From Verrucomicrobiia bacterium (GTDB taxonomy: Bacteria; Verrucomicrobiota; Verrucomicrobiia; Limisphaerales; UBA11358), in NCBI GenBank assembly GCA_030044395.1, contig JASHVW010000250.1, positions 1 to 9,770 on the forward strand: a stretch of DNA of 9,770 bases, written 5' to 3'. The notes under the pieces are model-generated. The model searched no databases. It had not been told where the DNA came from and saw only the letters and a program-made list of their open reading frames with translations. Made by a program: the position numbers and the translations under genes. This document shows, piece after piece, positions 1-5,845 of this stretch; positions within the stretch are counted from its first letter, which is position 1, and each line of letters starts with the position of its first letter.

Positions 1-432
1 CCCGAAAAAATTCGTCAACTCTCTAAAATTATTCCAAATGAAATGGCCGAGAAGATAGGACAAAAGGCATGAAAACAAAAAAGCGACCGACAAAACGATG
101 AACGGATATACCATTAAGCCCTTCAATCGCATCCACAAATTGCTTTTTTGATGAAAATAATCCCCCAGCATGGTCAACGCGCCGGGCAGGTCGCCGCTTT
201 TGACACCGATCAAGACCATTCGTTTGTAAAGTTCGGGCAACTGGCGCAGCGGGAGGGCCTCAGCCATCGGCGTTCCCCGGGCGAGGTCGGCTTCGAGCGA
301 CTGCAATTCGTCACGCAACTTGCCGCGGCGCATGTCGTCGCAGAGCCGGTGCAGGGCACCTTCGATCGGGATGCCGTCGCGCAACATGGCGGCGAGTTGT
401 TGGTTGAAGAAGGCGAATTCGTCGGTTTTCAT
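1..432 (-). CDS. GspF/PilC-like secretion platform protein, C-terminus beyond window
   Basis: The frame is open from an ATG at 432 to the window edge, giving 144 residues of a longer protein. Residues about 6-100 match the first T2SSF domain of GspF/PilC, the inner-membrane platform that couples the GspE/PilB ATPase to pilin assembly. The sequence shows QQLAAMLRDGIPIEGAL near residues 11-27, a TPMAEAL segment near 54-60, and VLIGVKSGDLPGAL near 73-86. The last is the family's GE.SG.L motif with V in place of the usual E. A hydrophobic segment at about 108-131 follows, where the first membrane helix is expected. Full-length relatives are about 400 residues, so the second T2SSF domain should lie to the left. 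The start is 11 bp after the pilin-like stop and has no clear Shine-Dalgarno, so translation is probably coupled to the upstream genes. The family is clear; whether the machine is type II secretion, type IV pilus or competence cannot be told here. Confidence 0.86.
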   Translation of the reverse strand, partial: MKTDEFAFFNQQLAAMLRDGIPIEGALHRLCDDMRRGKLRDELQSLEADLARGTPMAEALPLRQLPELYKRMVLIGVKSGDLPGALTMLGDYFHQKSNLWMRLKGLMVYPFIVLSVAFLFSCLLSYLLGHFIWNNFRELTNFFG

Positions 433-443
433 ATTTTCAAAAA

Positions 444-659
444 TCAGTGGCCTGAAAATTTGTTGACAAATTTTGTGACATAAATAAAGGCCCTGGCGAT
501 TACACCCAGATATAGTCCCGCCAAAATTCCAATGATGCCGATGACGCAGAGAAGCTCCATCAAGGTGTATCCTGGATGAGGCGGCTGGCGCGTTGAAGCG
601 GCCGTGCTGTTTATCCGCTTCAACGGTTCAAAGTTTGAACGCTTTGAGGTTGGGTTCAT
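444..659 (-). CDS. Very short type IV pilin/pseudopilin-like protein
   Basis: A 71-residue protein with a class III (prepilin) signal. A basic, polar 29-residue leader ends in Gly29, followed by YTLMELLCVIGIIGILAG. This fits the prepilin peptidase site, with Tyr instead of the usual Phe at +1 and the conserved Glu at +5. After cleavage only 41 residues would remain: the hydrophobic N-terminal helix plus a short tail with Lys, Tyr and Phe. Normal pseudopilins carry a globular domain of 80 or more residues, which is absent, and no remnant fits in the 11 bp before the next gene. The ATG overlaps the ATPase stop in an ATGA arrangement, which supports this start and translational coupling. It could be a minimal pilin (as in Geobacter PilA), an initiator pseudopilin, or a truncated gene. 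Part of the leader is encoded by a palindromic repeat (591-640). Confidence 0.75.
   Translation of the reverse strand: MNPTSKRSNFEPLKRINSTAASTRQPPHPGYTLMELLCVIGIIGILAGLYLGVIARAFIYVTKFVNKFSGH
591..640. repeat. Palindromic repeat inside the pilin leader coding region
   Basis: CGTTGAAGCGG at 591-601 and CCGCTTCAACG at 615-625 form a perfect 11-bp inverted repeat with a 13-bp loop. Next to it, GTTCAAA/TTTGAAC at 626-640 is a 7-bp inverted repeat around a single G. The 17-bp stretch 615-631 recurs as its exact reverse complement at 2320-2336 in the sigma factor gene. The element lies wholly within the coding region of the cleaved pilin leader. Confidence 0.6.
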
Positions 660-1756
660 GGTCGCAGTCCAAAAATGCGTTTGTATTCTGCTTCATTGGT
701 GACGCCCTGGTTCACGAGCGAACACGCCGAGGCTTCCAGCGTTTGCGCGGGCGCGAGCGACGACAACTCGCGGCGGCGCACCAGGTCGCGCCTTTTTTCA
801 TCCAGGCGCAGCCATTCGACCAGCGGCAGGCGCCCGTTGTAACCGGTTTGCAGGCAGCTTTCGCAACCGGCGCCGTCGCATGAAGGGCAAATCTTGCGAA
901 TGAGCCGCTGGTTCAACACCAGTTCCACCGCGCTGGCCACGGCGGAAAGGTCGCTGCACATGGCGAGGAGGCGTTCAAAGACGCCGCGGCACGAGCCGGC
1001 GTGAAGCGTCGAAATGACCAGATGTCCCGTCAGCCCGGCGCGCACGGCCAGTTGCGCGGTCGCTTCGTCGCGGATTTCGCCGATGATGAGCACCTGGGGG
1101 TCCTGCCGCAGCAAATGGCGCGCGGCCCGTGCAAAATCCAGGCCGATGGCTTCGTTGACTTCCGTTTGCATTGTGCCCGGAACCACCTGCTCCACCGGGT
1201 CCTCGACGGTGATGATGTGCCGTCCGCCCTGTTCGGCCAGATGGCGCAGGCACCCGTAAATCGTCGTCGTTTTTCCGCTGCCCGCCGGCCCGGTGAGCAG
1301 AAGAAGCCCGCTTGGTTGGCGAAGAAATTTCTCCAATTCAACACGCGCACCATCGGAAAATTCGATTTGATTCAGCGTTTTGACCGTATCCGAATTGAAC
1401 AACCGCAGCACAATTTTTTCGCCTGTCACCGTCGGATACGTCGCCACGCGGATGTCATTCCGGCTTTTGATTTCCTCGCGGGCAATGCGACCGTCCTGCG
1501 GCAGCATCTCCTGATAGGTTTTCAGCCGCGAGAGAAACTTGATCCGGCCAAAAACGCGTTCCGCGACTTCGGCGGGCAATTCCGTTACCGGCGTAATTAC
1601 GCCATCGAGCCGGAAGGCAACTTCCGCGGCATGTCCGCGCATTTGCAAATGGATGTCGCTGGCGCAGGCTCCTTCGGCGCGGTGGATGAGTTGTTCCAAA
1701 ATTTTCGGCGCGGACAACTCCGGTTTTTTTTCCGCCTGTTTGGCTTCTGAAAGCAT
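656..1756 (-). CDS. GspE/PilB/VirB11-family secretion ATPase lacking the N-terminal domain
   Basis: A 366-residue hexameric AAA-type ATPase that would power pseudopilus or pilus assembly at the inner membrane. Motifs in order: SDIHLQ at 33-38 (N2 domain), Walker A GPAGSGKT at 156-163, Asp box ITVEDPVE at 182-189, Walker B LIIGEIRD at 223-230, and His box GLTGHLVISTLHA at 241-253. A tetracysteine zinc site follows with C290, C293, C298 and C301, as in GspE and PilB. The protein is short because the N-terminal GspE/MshEN domain that normally contacts the platform partner is missing. The ATG at 1756 sits 4 bp after the upstream stop. An in-frame TTG at 1777 would add 7 residues but overlaps the upstream gene and lacks a ribosome site. 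The 3' end overlaps the pilin-like gene by 4 bp. The fold and catalytic residues are intact. The zinc site and assembly-type motifs argue against a retraction PilT, although the length is PilT-like. Confidence 0.93.
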   Translation of the reverse strand: MLSEAKQAEKKPELSAPKILEQLIHRAEGACASDIHLQMRGHAAEVAFRLDGVITPVTELPAEVAERVFGRIKFLSRLKTYQEMLPQDGRIAREEIKSRNDIRVATYPTVTGEKIVLRLFNSDTVKTLNQIEFSDGARVELEKFLRQPSGLLLLTGPAGSGKTTTIYGCLRHLAEQGGRHIITVEDPVEQVVPGTMQTEVNEAIGLDFARAARHLLRQDPQVLIIGEIRDEATAQLAVRAGLTGHLVISTLHAGSCRGVFERLLAMCSDLSAVASAVELVLNQRLIRKICPSCDGAGCESCLQTGYNGRLPLVEWLRLDEKRRDLVRRRELSSLAPAQTLEASACSLVNQGVTNEAEYKRIFGLRP

Positions 1757-1760
1757 AAAA

Positions 1761-2093
1761 TTATTTCTGGTCGGCAATCAGATAGTGCAGGCCATGTTCA
1801 TCCGCCATCAACACCTGCAAATGTCGCGGCAATTGCGCCAACTGGCGATGCAGCGTCCGTCCGTCCTTCATGGCCGTTTGGACGCCGGGCACAATCACCA
1901 AGGCAAAAACCACGCAGGCCATCGCGAATCCGCCAGTCCAGGCCCATCGCGGCCATAAAGCCCGATGCGGGTGTTCCGTCGCCATCGCCGGCAATTGCGC
2001 GCGCACCCGTGACGGGAAATCCTCCCAATACTCGTCTGTCCGCGCTGGAATGCGCACGGCTTTCAATTTCGTTTCCAGTTCAAAATCATTCAT
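1761..2093 (-). CDS. Single-pass membrane protein, possible anti-sigma factor
   Basis: A 110-residue protein. A soluble N-terminal part with YWEDFPSRVRAQL at about 22-34 precedes one hydrophobic helix at about 50-71 (WAWTGGFAMACVVFALVIVP). A C-terminal part of about 38 residues follows. It overlaps the end of the ECF sigma gene by 8 bp and sits 4 bp before the ATPase gene, so all three are probably translated from one transcript. The position directly after an ECF sigma factor, the cytoplasmic-type N-terminus and the single helix fit a membrane anti-sigma factor. However, the HxxxCxxC zinc motif of ZAS-type anti-sigma factors is absent, so the role is an inference. The alternative is a structural or assembly subunit of the pilus-type machine. 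I recall similar YWE-FP proteins in Verrucomicrobiota beside sigma factors but cannot check this. Confidence 0.75.
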   Translation of the reverse strand: MNDFELETKLKAVRIPARTDEYWEDFPSRVRAQLPAMATEHPHRALWPRWAWTGGFAMACVVFALVIVPGVQTAMKDGRTLHRQLAQLPRHLQVLMADEHGLHYLIADQK

Positions 2094-2760
2094 GGCTCCC
2101 GCCTTCCCCAGTCAACAACCGTTTCAACTTCCGTTTCGCGGCGAAGATGCGCCAGGAAACCGTTGTTTCCGAACAACGCAGCATTTTTGCGGCTTCGGCG
2201 TGGCTCATCCCATCATAAACCGTCAGCACAATGGCAGCGCGCTGTTTGGCCGGCAATTTCATCAGCGCCGCCTGCGCTTTCTGCGCCATGTCGCCATCCG
2301 TTGTCGAGGCGTTAAAGCGTTGAACCGTTGAAGCGGCGGAAAGTTCTTCCGCGCATTTTTCATAGGCCCGAAATCGCCGGGCCTCGTCCCGGCGCCAGTT
2401 CAGGCTGGCGTGGACGGCGATGCTGTAGAGCCAGGTCGAGAATTTCGCCTGGCCATTGAACGAGCCGATCTGATCGAAGGCGTGGAGGAAAGTTTCCTGC
2501 GCCAAATCCTCTGCATCCGCCGTCGAGCCGGTCATTCGAAATGTCAAGGCATGCACCATTTGTTGATGTTCGCGCACGAGGGTCTCGAACGCCGATGCGC
2601 TGCCTTGTTGGCATTGCAACACCAGATCATCGTCGGCGTCAGCCATGCATCGTGCTTTCGAAAAGTTTGAACCCGCGGAGGCAAAAATCCTTTGAATTAT
2701 TTTTTCACCGGGAACGTTTTCGTCGCTGCCGGCGGACGCGGTCGGCGCAAGAGTGTTCAT
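2086..2760 (-). CDS. ECF-type RNA polymerase sigma factor (sigma-70 family)
   Basis: A 224-residue extracytoplasmic-function sigma factor, which redirects RNA polymerase to a small regulon. Region 2 spans about residues 44-128, with DAEDLAQETFLHAF at 82-95 and FSTWLYSIAVHASLNWRR at 107-124. Region 4 spans about 160-215, with LPAKQRAAIVLTVYDGMSHAEAA at 169-191 and a helix-turn-helix ending SETTVSWRIFAAKRKLKRLL. The ATG at 2760 is preceded by AAAGG seven bases upstream. A later ATG at 2646 would give the usual ECF length (186 residues), and earlier frame-open starts exist at 2826 (ATG) and 2841 (TTG). The first 40 residues are therefore uncertain and look unlike family sequence. The linker between regions 2 and 4 (residues about 140-155) is encoded partly by a repeat shared with the pilin leader. 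It is the first gene of the compact secretion operon and may regulate it. Confidence 0.93.
   Translation of the reverse strand: MNTLAPTASAGSDENVPGEKIIQRIFASAGSNFSKARCMADADDDLVLQCQQGSASAFETLVREHQQMVHALTFRMTGSTADAEDLAQETFLHAFDQIGSFNGQAKFSTWLYSIAVHASLNWRRDEARRFRAYEKCAEELSAASTVQRFNASTTDGDMAQKAQAALMKLPAKQRAAIVLTVYDGMSHAEAAKMLRCSETTVSWRIFAAKRKLKRLLTGEGGSHE
2310..2337. repeat. Second copy of the palindromic motif, in the sigma factor linker
   Basis: TTGAACCGTTGAAGCGG at 2320-2336 is the exact reverse complement of 615-631. The last 12 bases, extended by one (2326-2337), also match 591-602 in direct orientation. Just upstream, GTTAAAGCG at 2311-2319 is a degenerate version of the same GTTGAAGCG unit. 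The copy is in frame and falls in the poorly conserved linker between sigma regions 2 and 4. Confidence 0.55.
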
Positions 2761-2786
2761 GGCCACGCCTTTGATGATTGGCAACA

Positions 2787-2814
2787 ATTTAACAGAACTT
2801 CCGGTGACAGGCAA
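2787..2814 (-). promoter_or_regulatory. Candidate sigma-70-type promoter for the sigma factor operon
   Basis: On the minus strand, TTGCCT (2809-2814) and TTAAAT (2787-2792) are separated by 16 bp and lie about 27 bp upstream of the ATG at 2760. The match to consensus is moderate and no experimental signal is visible. Confidence 0.27.
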
Positions 2815-2962
2815 GTTGGTGCGCATTGAAAAATTCGGCAAACGGCGCCATCAGCGCCGGGACCCTGGTTTTAGGATGACTCGCAGGCAAATCCGTCGCC
2901 GGCGAAAAAATCACGCCAGACACACGATTGGACACCGCGATTTGACTTGCCCGTCCGCGCCC

Positions 2963-3175
2963 TCAGCCACCGCGCCGGAACTTGTCCTCCTGGATGGATG
3001 CGAGGGTGAGCGAAACCTGGCGGACGAGTTCCGCCCTTCCCAGCGCTTTGGCCGCCGCCTGCTCGTCCGCGCGCCAGCCCTGCGCAAACATCAGCGCTTC
3101 CACCCAGGAAACTTTGTCACACAACTCCCGGGCGTGGGCGATTTTGTCCGGTGCGCCCGGCGCAGAACGATTCAT
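2963..3175 (-). CDS. Small hypothetical protein (71 codons)
   Basis: I do not recognise this protein. From the ATG at 3175 it has 70 residues, is soluble, helical in character and charged, with a SWVEALMFAQGWRADEQAA segment in the middle and no membrane helix or signal peptide. Codon choice in this stretch (GC-ending codons, few rare ones) resembles the neighbours, which favours a real gene. GAAGG lies directly before the ATG, closer than ideal. The frame stays open upstream to a TTG at 3319, but that extension crosses hairpin-rich DNA (3243-3302) and looks non-coding. It is the next gene upstream of the sigma factor on the same strand, about 200 bp away. It could also be the degraded end of a longer gene. 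Confidence 0.45.
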   Translation of the reverse strand: MNRSAPGAPDKIAHARELCDKVSWVEALMFAQGWRADEQAAAKALGRAELVRQVSLTLASIQEDKFRRGG

Positions 3176-3242
3176 GCCTTCAGCATTACCTGAAAGCGCT
3201 CCGGCGTAAGACAGCAAATCATCCGCCTGCCGGCGATCTCGT

Positions 3243-3302
3243 GGCAGTCGGCAATGCAGGACTCCGTCTGCATGGGGAACAGTCGGCGTTACGCCGGCTG
3301 CC
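3243..3302. repeat. Hairpin-rich intergenic element
   Basis: Three nested or adjacent inverted repeats fall in 60 bp. ATGCA/TGCAT at 3254-3258 and 3269-3273 continue inward through GAC/GTC with one bulged G. CAGTCGGCG/CGCCGGCTG at 3280-3300 form a 9-bp stem (one T-G pair) with a TTA loop. GGCAG at 3243-3247 can pair with CTGCC at 3298-3302 to enclose both. The element starts about 35 bp downstream of the outer-membrane protein stop, so it may stabilise or end that transcript. It has no U-tract, so it is not a classic rho-independent terminator. It could instead be a REP-like interspersed repeat. Confidence 0.42.
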
Positions 3303-3334
3303 TTGGTCCGGGGATTCAACGCGCGAATATTGTC

Positions 3335-4081
3335 TCACCAGAATTTCCAATCAAAGGTGAACAAGACGGAGTGCGAGCGGATGCCGTCGAAACCGACGTC
3401 GAAATTCGGGGGCGGATAGCCGTAACTGTAGGTTGTGTCCGCGGTCGTAAAATAGCGGTAGCCCAGGCCCAAAGAAATGTTCGGCGCCAGCTGAAACCGC
3501 AATCCGGCCATGGCTTGCCAGGCCCATTCCACATCATTTTCAGTTCGATACACTGTCTGGGAACTGTCGCCGAAACCGCGCGCGTCAAAATAAGTGTCCG
3601 CTCCTCCAATTCCCGCTCCGATATAAGGCGTTACGATCGAGTTTGGGATGGGAAAGGACAAAATGGCGTTTACGAGAAACGGAATATCGTACACGTCCGA
3701 ATGATCATACTGAAAATATCCCGGCACATTATCAATTCGCGTGCCTTGAAAACCAGTCTCGAAATCCGCGGAGATGAACCGGTTGAATTCCCAACCTACG
3801 GCGGCGTTGACCGCCGCGCCTGTCTCGTATTTGACCGTGGCGTTGGGACCCTGGCCATACGGTCCTCCTCCGAACTCGGTGAGTTTGCCGTCCTGGTAAA
3901 AGGTCGGTCCGACGTTGGCACGCAGATAAAGCCCCTGGTCGGGTTGGGGATAATAGTAATACTGCGGTTGTTGATACGGCGGAGGTGAATATGGCGGGGG
4001 AGAATACGGCGGAGGTGAATTCTGCGCCTTCGCCGCCGAGATTCCCAAACAGAAAACAGAAACCATTATATATTTTCTCAT
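3335..4081 (-). CDS. Outer-membrane beta-barrel protein (OmpA/OprF-like barrel, PF13505 type)
   Basis: A 248-residue exported protein. Residues 1-19 form a signal peptide (basic MRK, hydrophobic core, AKA before the likely cleavage at Gln20). A mature N-terminal linker of three SPPPY repeats and a QYYYYPQP stretch follows (about 22-48). From about residue 51 the protein alternates strand-like segments (LYLRANVGPTFY, NAAVGWEFN, PYIGAGIGGADTYF, WQAMAGLRFQLAP, ISLGLGYRYF, HSVLFTFDWKFW). The last residues end in an aromatic, as outer-membrane barrels do for Bam recognition. This size and pattern fit an eight-stranded barrel; no OmpA peptidoglycan-binding domain is present. The ATG at 4081 has a strong AAAGGAG ribosome site. 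It appears to be transcribed alone. The ligand or function is unknown; structural or adhesive roles are possible. Confidence 0.88.
   Translation of the reverse strand: MRKYIMVSVFCLGISAAKAQNSPPPYSPPPYSPPPYQQPQYYYYPQPDQGLYLRANVGPTFYQDGKLTEFGGGPYGQGPNATVKYETGAAVNAAVGWEFNRFISADFETGFQGTRIDNVPGYFQYDHSDVYDIPFLVNAILSFPIPNSIVTPYIGAGIGGADTYFDARGFGDSSQTVYRTENDVEWAWQAMAGLRFQLAPNISLGLGYRYFTTADTTYSYGYPPPNFDVGFDGIRSHSVLFTFDWKFW
3975..4019. repeat. Three tandem 15-bp units encoding SPPPY repeats
   Basis: Units at 3975-3989, 3990-4004 and 4005-4019. The first and third are identical on the plus strand (TACGGCGGAGGTGAA) and the middle one differs at three positions. Each unit adds one SPPPY pentapeptide to the linker after the signal peptide, so copy number could vary without a frameshift. 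Confidence 0.85.
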
Positions 4082-4084
4082 AAT

Positions 4085-4091
4085 CTCCTTT
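4085..4091 (-). promoter_or_regulatory. Strong ribosome binding site of the outer-membrane protein gene
   Basis: AAAGGAG on the minus strand ends three bases before the ATG at 4081. It is the best Shine-Dalgarno match in the window and fixes this start, which also gives the intact signal peptide. Confidence 0.75.
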
Positions 4092-4099
4092 CGTCCGAA

Positions 4100-4127
4100 A
4101 TCTCACATTGGAACCGCCTTTGGTCAA
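4100..4127 (-). promoter_or_regulatory. Weak candidate promoter for the outer-membrane protein gene
   Basis: On the minus strand TTGACC (4122-4127) is followed after 16 bp by TGAGAT (4100-4105), upstream of the strong ribosome site. The -35 is close to consensus and the -10 is poor. Confidence 0.22.
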
Positions 4128-4140
4128 GTGGGTTGTTGAT

Positions 4141-4503
4141 TCATTTTCGCTGCTTGGGCTCAAAAACCAGCGATCCCCAACCAAAGAGAAAACACAGACC
4201 GCCGACCGGAGTCACTGCGCCGATCCAAAGGACGTTTGTGGCCGCCAGCAAATAAAGAGAGCCGGAAAAAATAAAAATGCCGATGAAAAAACTCCACCAC
4301 GCGACCGCGGGAAGATGGGGCCGCTGCGCGAGAACGAACAGCATGACTGCGTGGATGAAATGATAAAACGCCGCCGTTTGCCAGACGGCTGTTGTTCCGT
4401 TTCGTGAGAGAACCCCTGTTAATCCATGCGCCCCCAACGCCCCCAAAACCACGGCAAGAAAGCCCAAAGCGGCCGCGAAACGCGAAGCCATCGTCGAGTT
4501 CAT
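4141..4503 (-). CDS. DUF423 family small membrane protein (YgdD-like)
   Basis: A 120-residue inner-membrane protein with four hydrophobic helices at about 8-30, 46-60, 66-87 and 91-112. Family marks are visible: GALGAHGL near 21-28, AFYHFIHAVMLF near 45-56, FSGSLYLLA near 79-87 and TPVGGLCFLFGW near 98-109. The family is widespread and its function is unknown. The length is normal. The ATG at 4503 lies 6 bp after the dnaN stop, and the stop codon TAG is itself part of the sequence TAGGCGGAA that precedes the ATG. Translation is therefore probably coupled to dnaN and the two genes form one transcript. The next gene (outer-membrane protein) has its own ribosome site 60 bp further on. Confidence 0.93.
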   Translation of the reverse strand: MNSTMASRFAAALGFLAVVLGALGAHGLTGVLSRNGTTAVWQTAAFYHFIHAVMLFVLAQRPHLPAVAWWSFFIGIFIFSGSLYLLAATNVLWIGAVTPVGGLCFLFGWGSLVFEPKQRK

Positions 4504-4509
4504 TTCCGC

Positions 4510-5619
4510 CTAACTCAACCTCATCGGCATGACCACATAAAGGAAAGGCCCGTTGATCTTCAAAACGCCCGGGCTTAATTCGTCAATCAATTCGAAAAAC
4601 ACTTCTTCCTCGCCGAGCGCGGCCAACGCATCGATGAGATATCGGGGGTTGAAGGCAATCGCAAGTTCCTTGCCCTTGTAATTTACGGCCAGCGACTCGC
4701 GCGCCTCACCCACTTCCGGCGAATTCGCCGTTATGGCCAAATTGTTTTTTCCAAAGGCCAGTTTCACAGAGTTGGCCTTTTCACTCGTCATGATTTCGGC
4801 GCGGCGCAGCGCTTGCAAAAATTCTTCGCGCACCAGCGCAATCCGCTCCCGGGCTTCGGCGGGAATCACTTGCTTATAATTCGGATAATTTCCCTCGATC
4901 AATTTTGTGATGAGAAGCACGGAAAATCCTTTATCATCCTTCAAGGCGAACGATGCCTGGTTTTCGCCGAATTTGATCTCGACTTCTCCTTTTTCCTGAA
5001 GCAGGCGATTGAGTTCAGCCACCGCTTTGGCCGGCACGATAAATTCTCCGCTGCTCTTTTCCGAGACGTCCACTTCCTCGTCCACGAGCGCCAACCGCCT
5101 TCCATCTGTGGCGACCATCGTCATTTTGTGGTCCTTTAGGCTGATGAAAATACCGTTTAGAACGTATCGTGATTCATCCGTTGAAATTGCGAAGGCTGTC
5201 TTGCGCATCATTTCCTTTACTTTTTCCTGCTGGAGAGAAACTTTTTTATCATCCTTGAATTTCGGCATTGGAGGAAACTCATCTGCCCCCAATCCATGAA
5301 TTTTATAAAACGATGGTCCACTCCGAATTGCCGCGATGTTTTTATCGTCGGTCTCGATTTCAATCTCACTTCCATTCAGTTCCCTCACTATTCCGAACAG
5401 CTTTTTCACGGGCACAGTTGTTGCACCCGGCTTTTTCACCTTCGCTTCAACAGAACAAGCCACGGTCACGTCCAAATCAGTCGCTGTGAACTCGACCCGG
5501 TCCTTTTCCGCTCTCAGCAAGACGTTGGAAAGAATCGGAAGGGTTGTCCGGGAGCTGACGACATTCTGGACGGCTTGCAGACCGGCAATGATTTGATCCT
5601 TCGAGATGGTCAGATTCAT
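4510..5619 (-). CDS. dnaN: DNA polymerase III beta subunit (sliding clamp)
   Basis: A 369-residue ring-forming processivity clamp that tethers the replicative polymerase to DNA and binds MutS, ligase and translesion polymerases. The three clamp domains are present at about 1-120, 128-250 and 252-369. Diagnostic segments are TTLPILSNVLL at 25-35, FYKIHGLGADEFPPMP near 104-119, TAFAISTDESRYVLNGI near 141-157, ATDGRRLALVDEE near 170-182, and the C-terminal YVVMPMRLS. The ATG at 5619 starts exactly at the family N-terminus (MNLTISKDQ); a longer open frame to 5736 is upstream leader. The protein is full length and intact. It sits between a cysteine desulfurase gene upstream and a DUF423 gene downstream, not in the usual dnaA-dnaN-recF cluster. 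AAAAGAAA upstream is a weak ribosome site. Confidence 0.97.
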   Translation of the reverse strand: MNLTISKDQIIAGLQAVQNVVSSRTTLPILSNVLLRAEKDRVEFTATDLDVTVACSVEAKVKKPGATTVPVKKLFGIVRELNGSEIEIETDDKNIAAIRSGPSFYKIHGLGADEFPPMPKFKDDKKVSLQQEKVKEMMRKTAFAISTDESRYVLNGIFISLKDHKMTMVATDGRRLALVDEEVDVSEKSSGEFIVPAKAVAELNRLLQEKGEVEIKFGENQASFALKDDKGFSVLLITKLIEGNYPNYKQVIPAEARERIALVREEFLQALRRAEIMTSEKANSVKLAFGKNNLAITANSPEVGEARESLAVNYKGKELAIAFNPRYLIDALAALGEEEVFFELIDELSPGVLKINGPFLYVVMPMRLS

Positions 5620-5667
5620 GGTTAATATTTCTTTTCTTTGTATAAATTCTCTTATTATTAAGGGTGG

Positions 5668-5696
5668 TGAATAAGGCAAACAACTTCGCCTGTCAA
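5668..5696 (-). promoter_or_regulatory. Candidate dnaN promoter
   Basis: On the minus strand a perfect -35 TTGACA (5691-5696) is followed after 17 bp by TATTCA (5668-5673), about 49 bp upstream of the dnaN ATG. The -35 and spacing are ideal; the -10 matches at only three bases. The whole gap between dnaN and the cysteine desulfurase stop (5620-5845) has no credible gene. Confidence 0.38.
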
Positions 5697-5845
5697 GGTT
5701 ACTGCTGTGTTTTTTTAGCCATTCGCTGTCACACAACTCAAGTTAAAGAATCCAACAGAATTGAAAAGCGAAAGTTGTTCGCGCTGTACCCAAACAATTC
5801 ACCGGCAATTGAAACACAATTTTTGGCTTATTGTTGAAATTGGCG

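Noticed and set aside
1001..1750. Plus-strand 249-codon open frame opposite the ATPase gene
   Set aside because: Antisense shadow of a gene with all its conserved motifs on the minus strand.
2844..2858. GGCGC/GCGCC hairpin upstream of the sigma factor as a terminator
   Set aside because: Only 5 bp and the T-rich stretch is too far from the stem.
5620..5736. Longer dnaN start
   Set aside because: The family N-terminus begins exactly at the ATG at 5619; the upstream frame contains the likely promoter.
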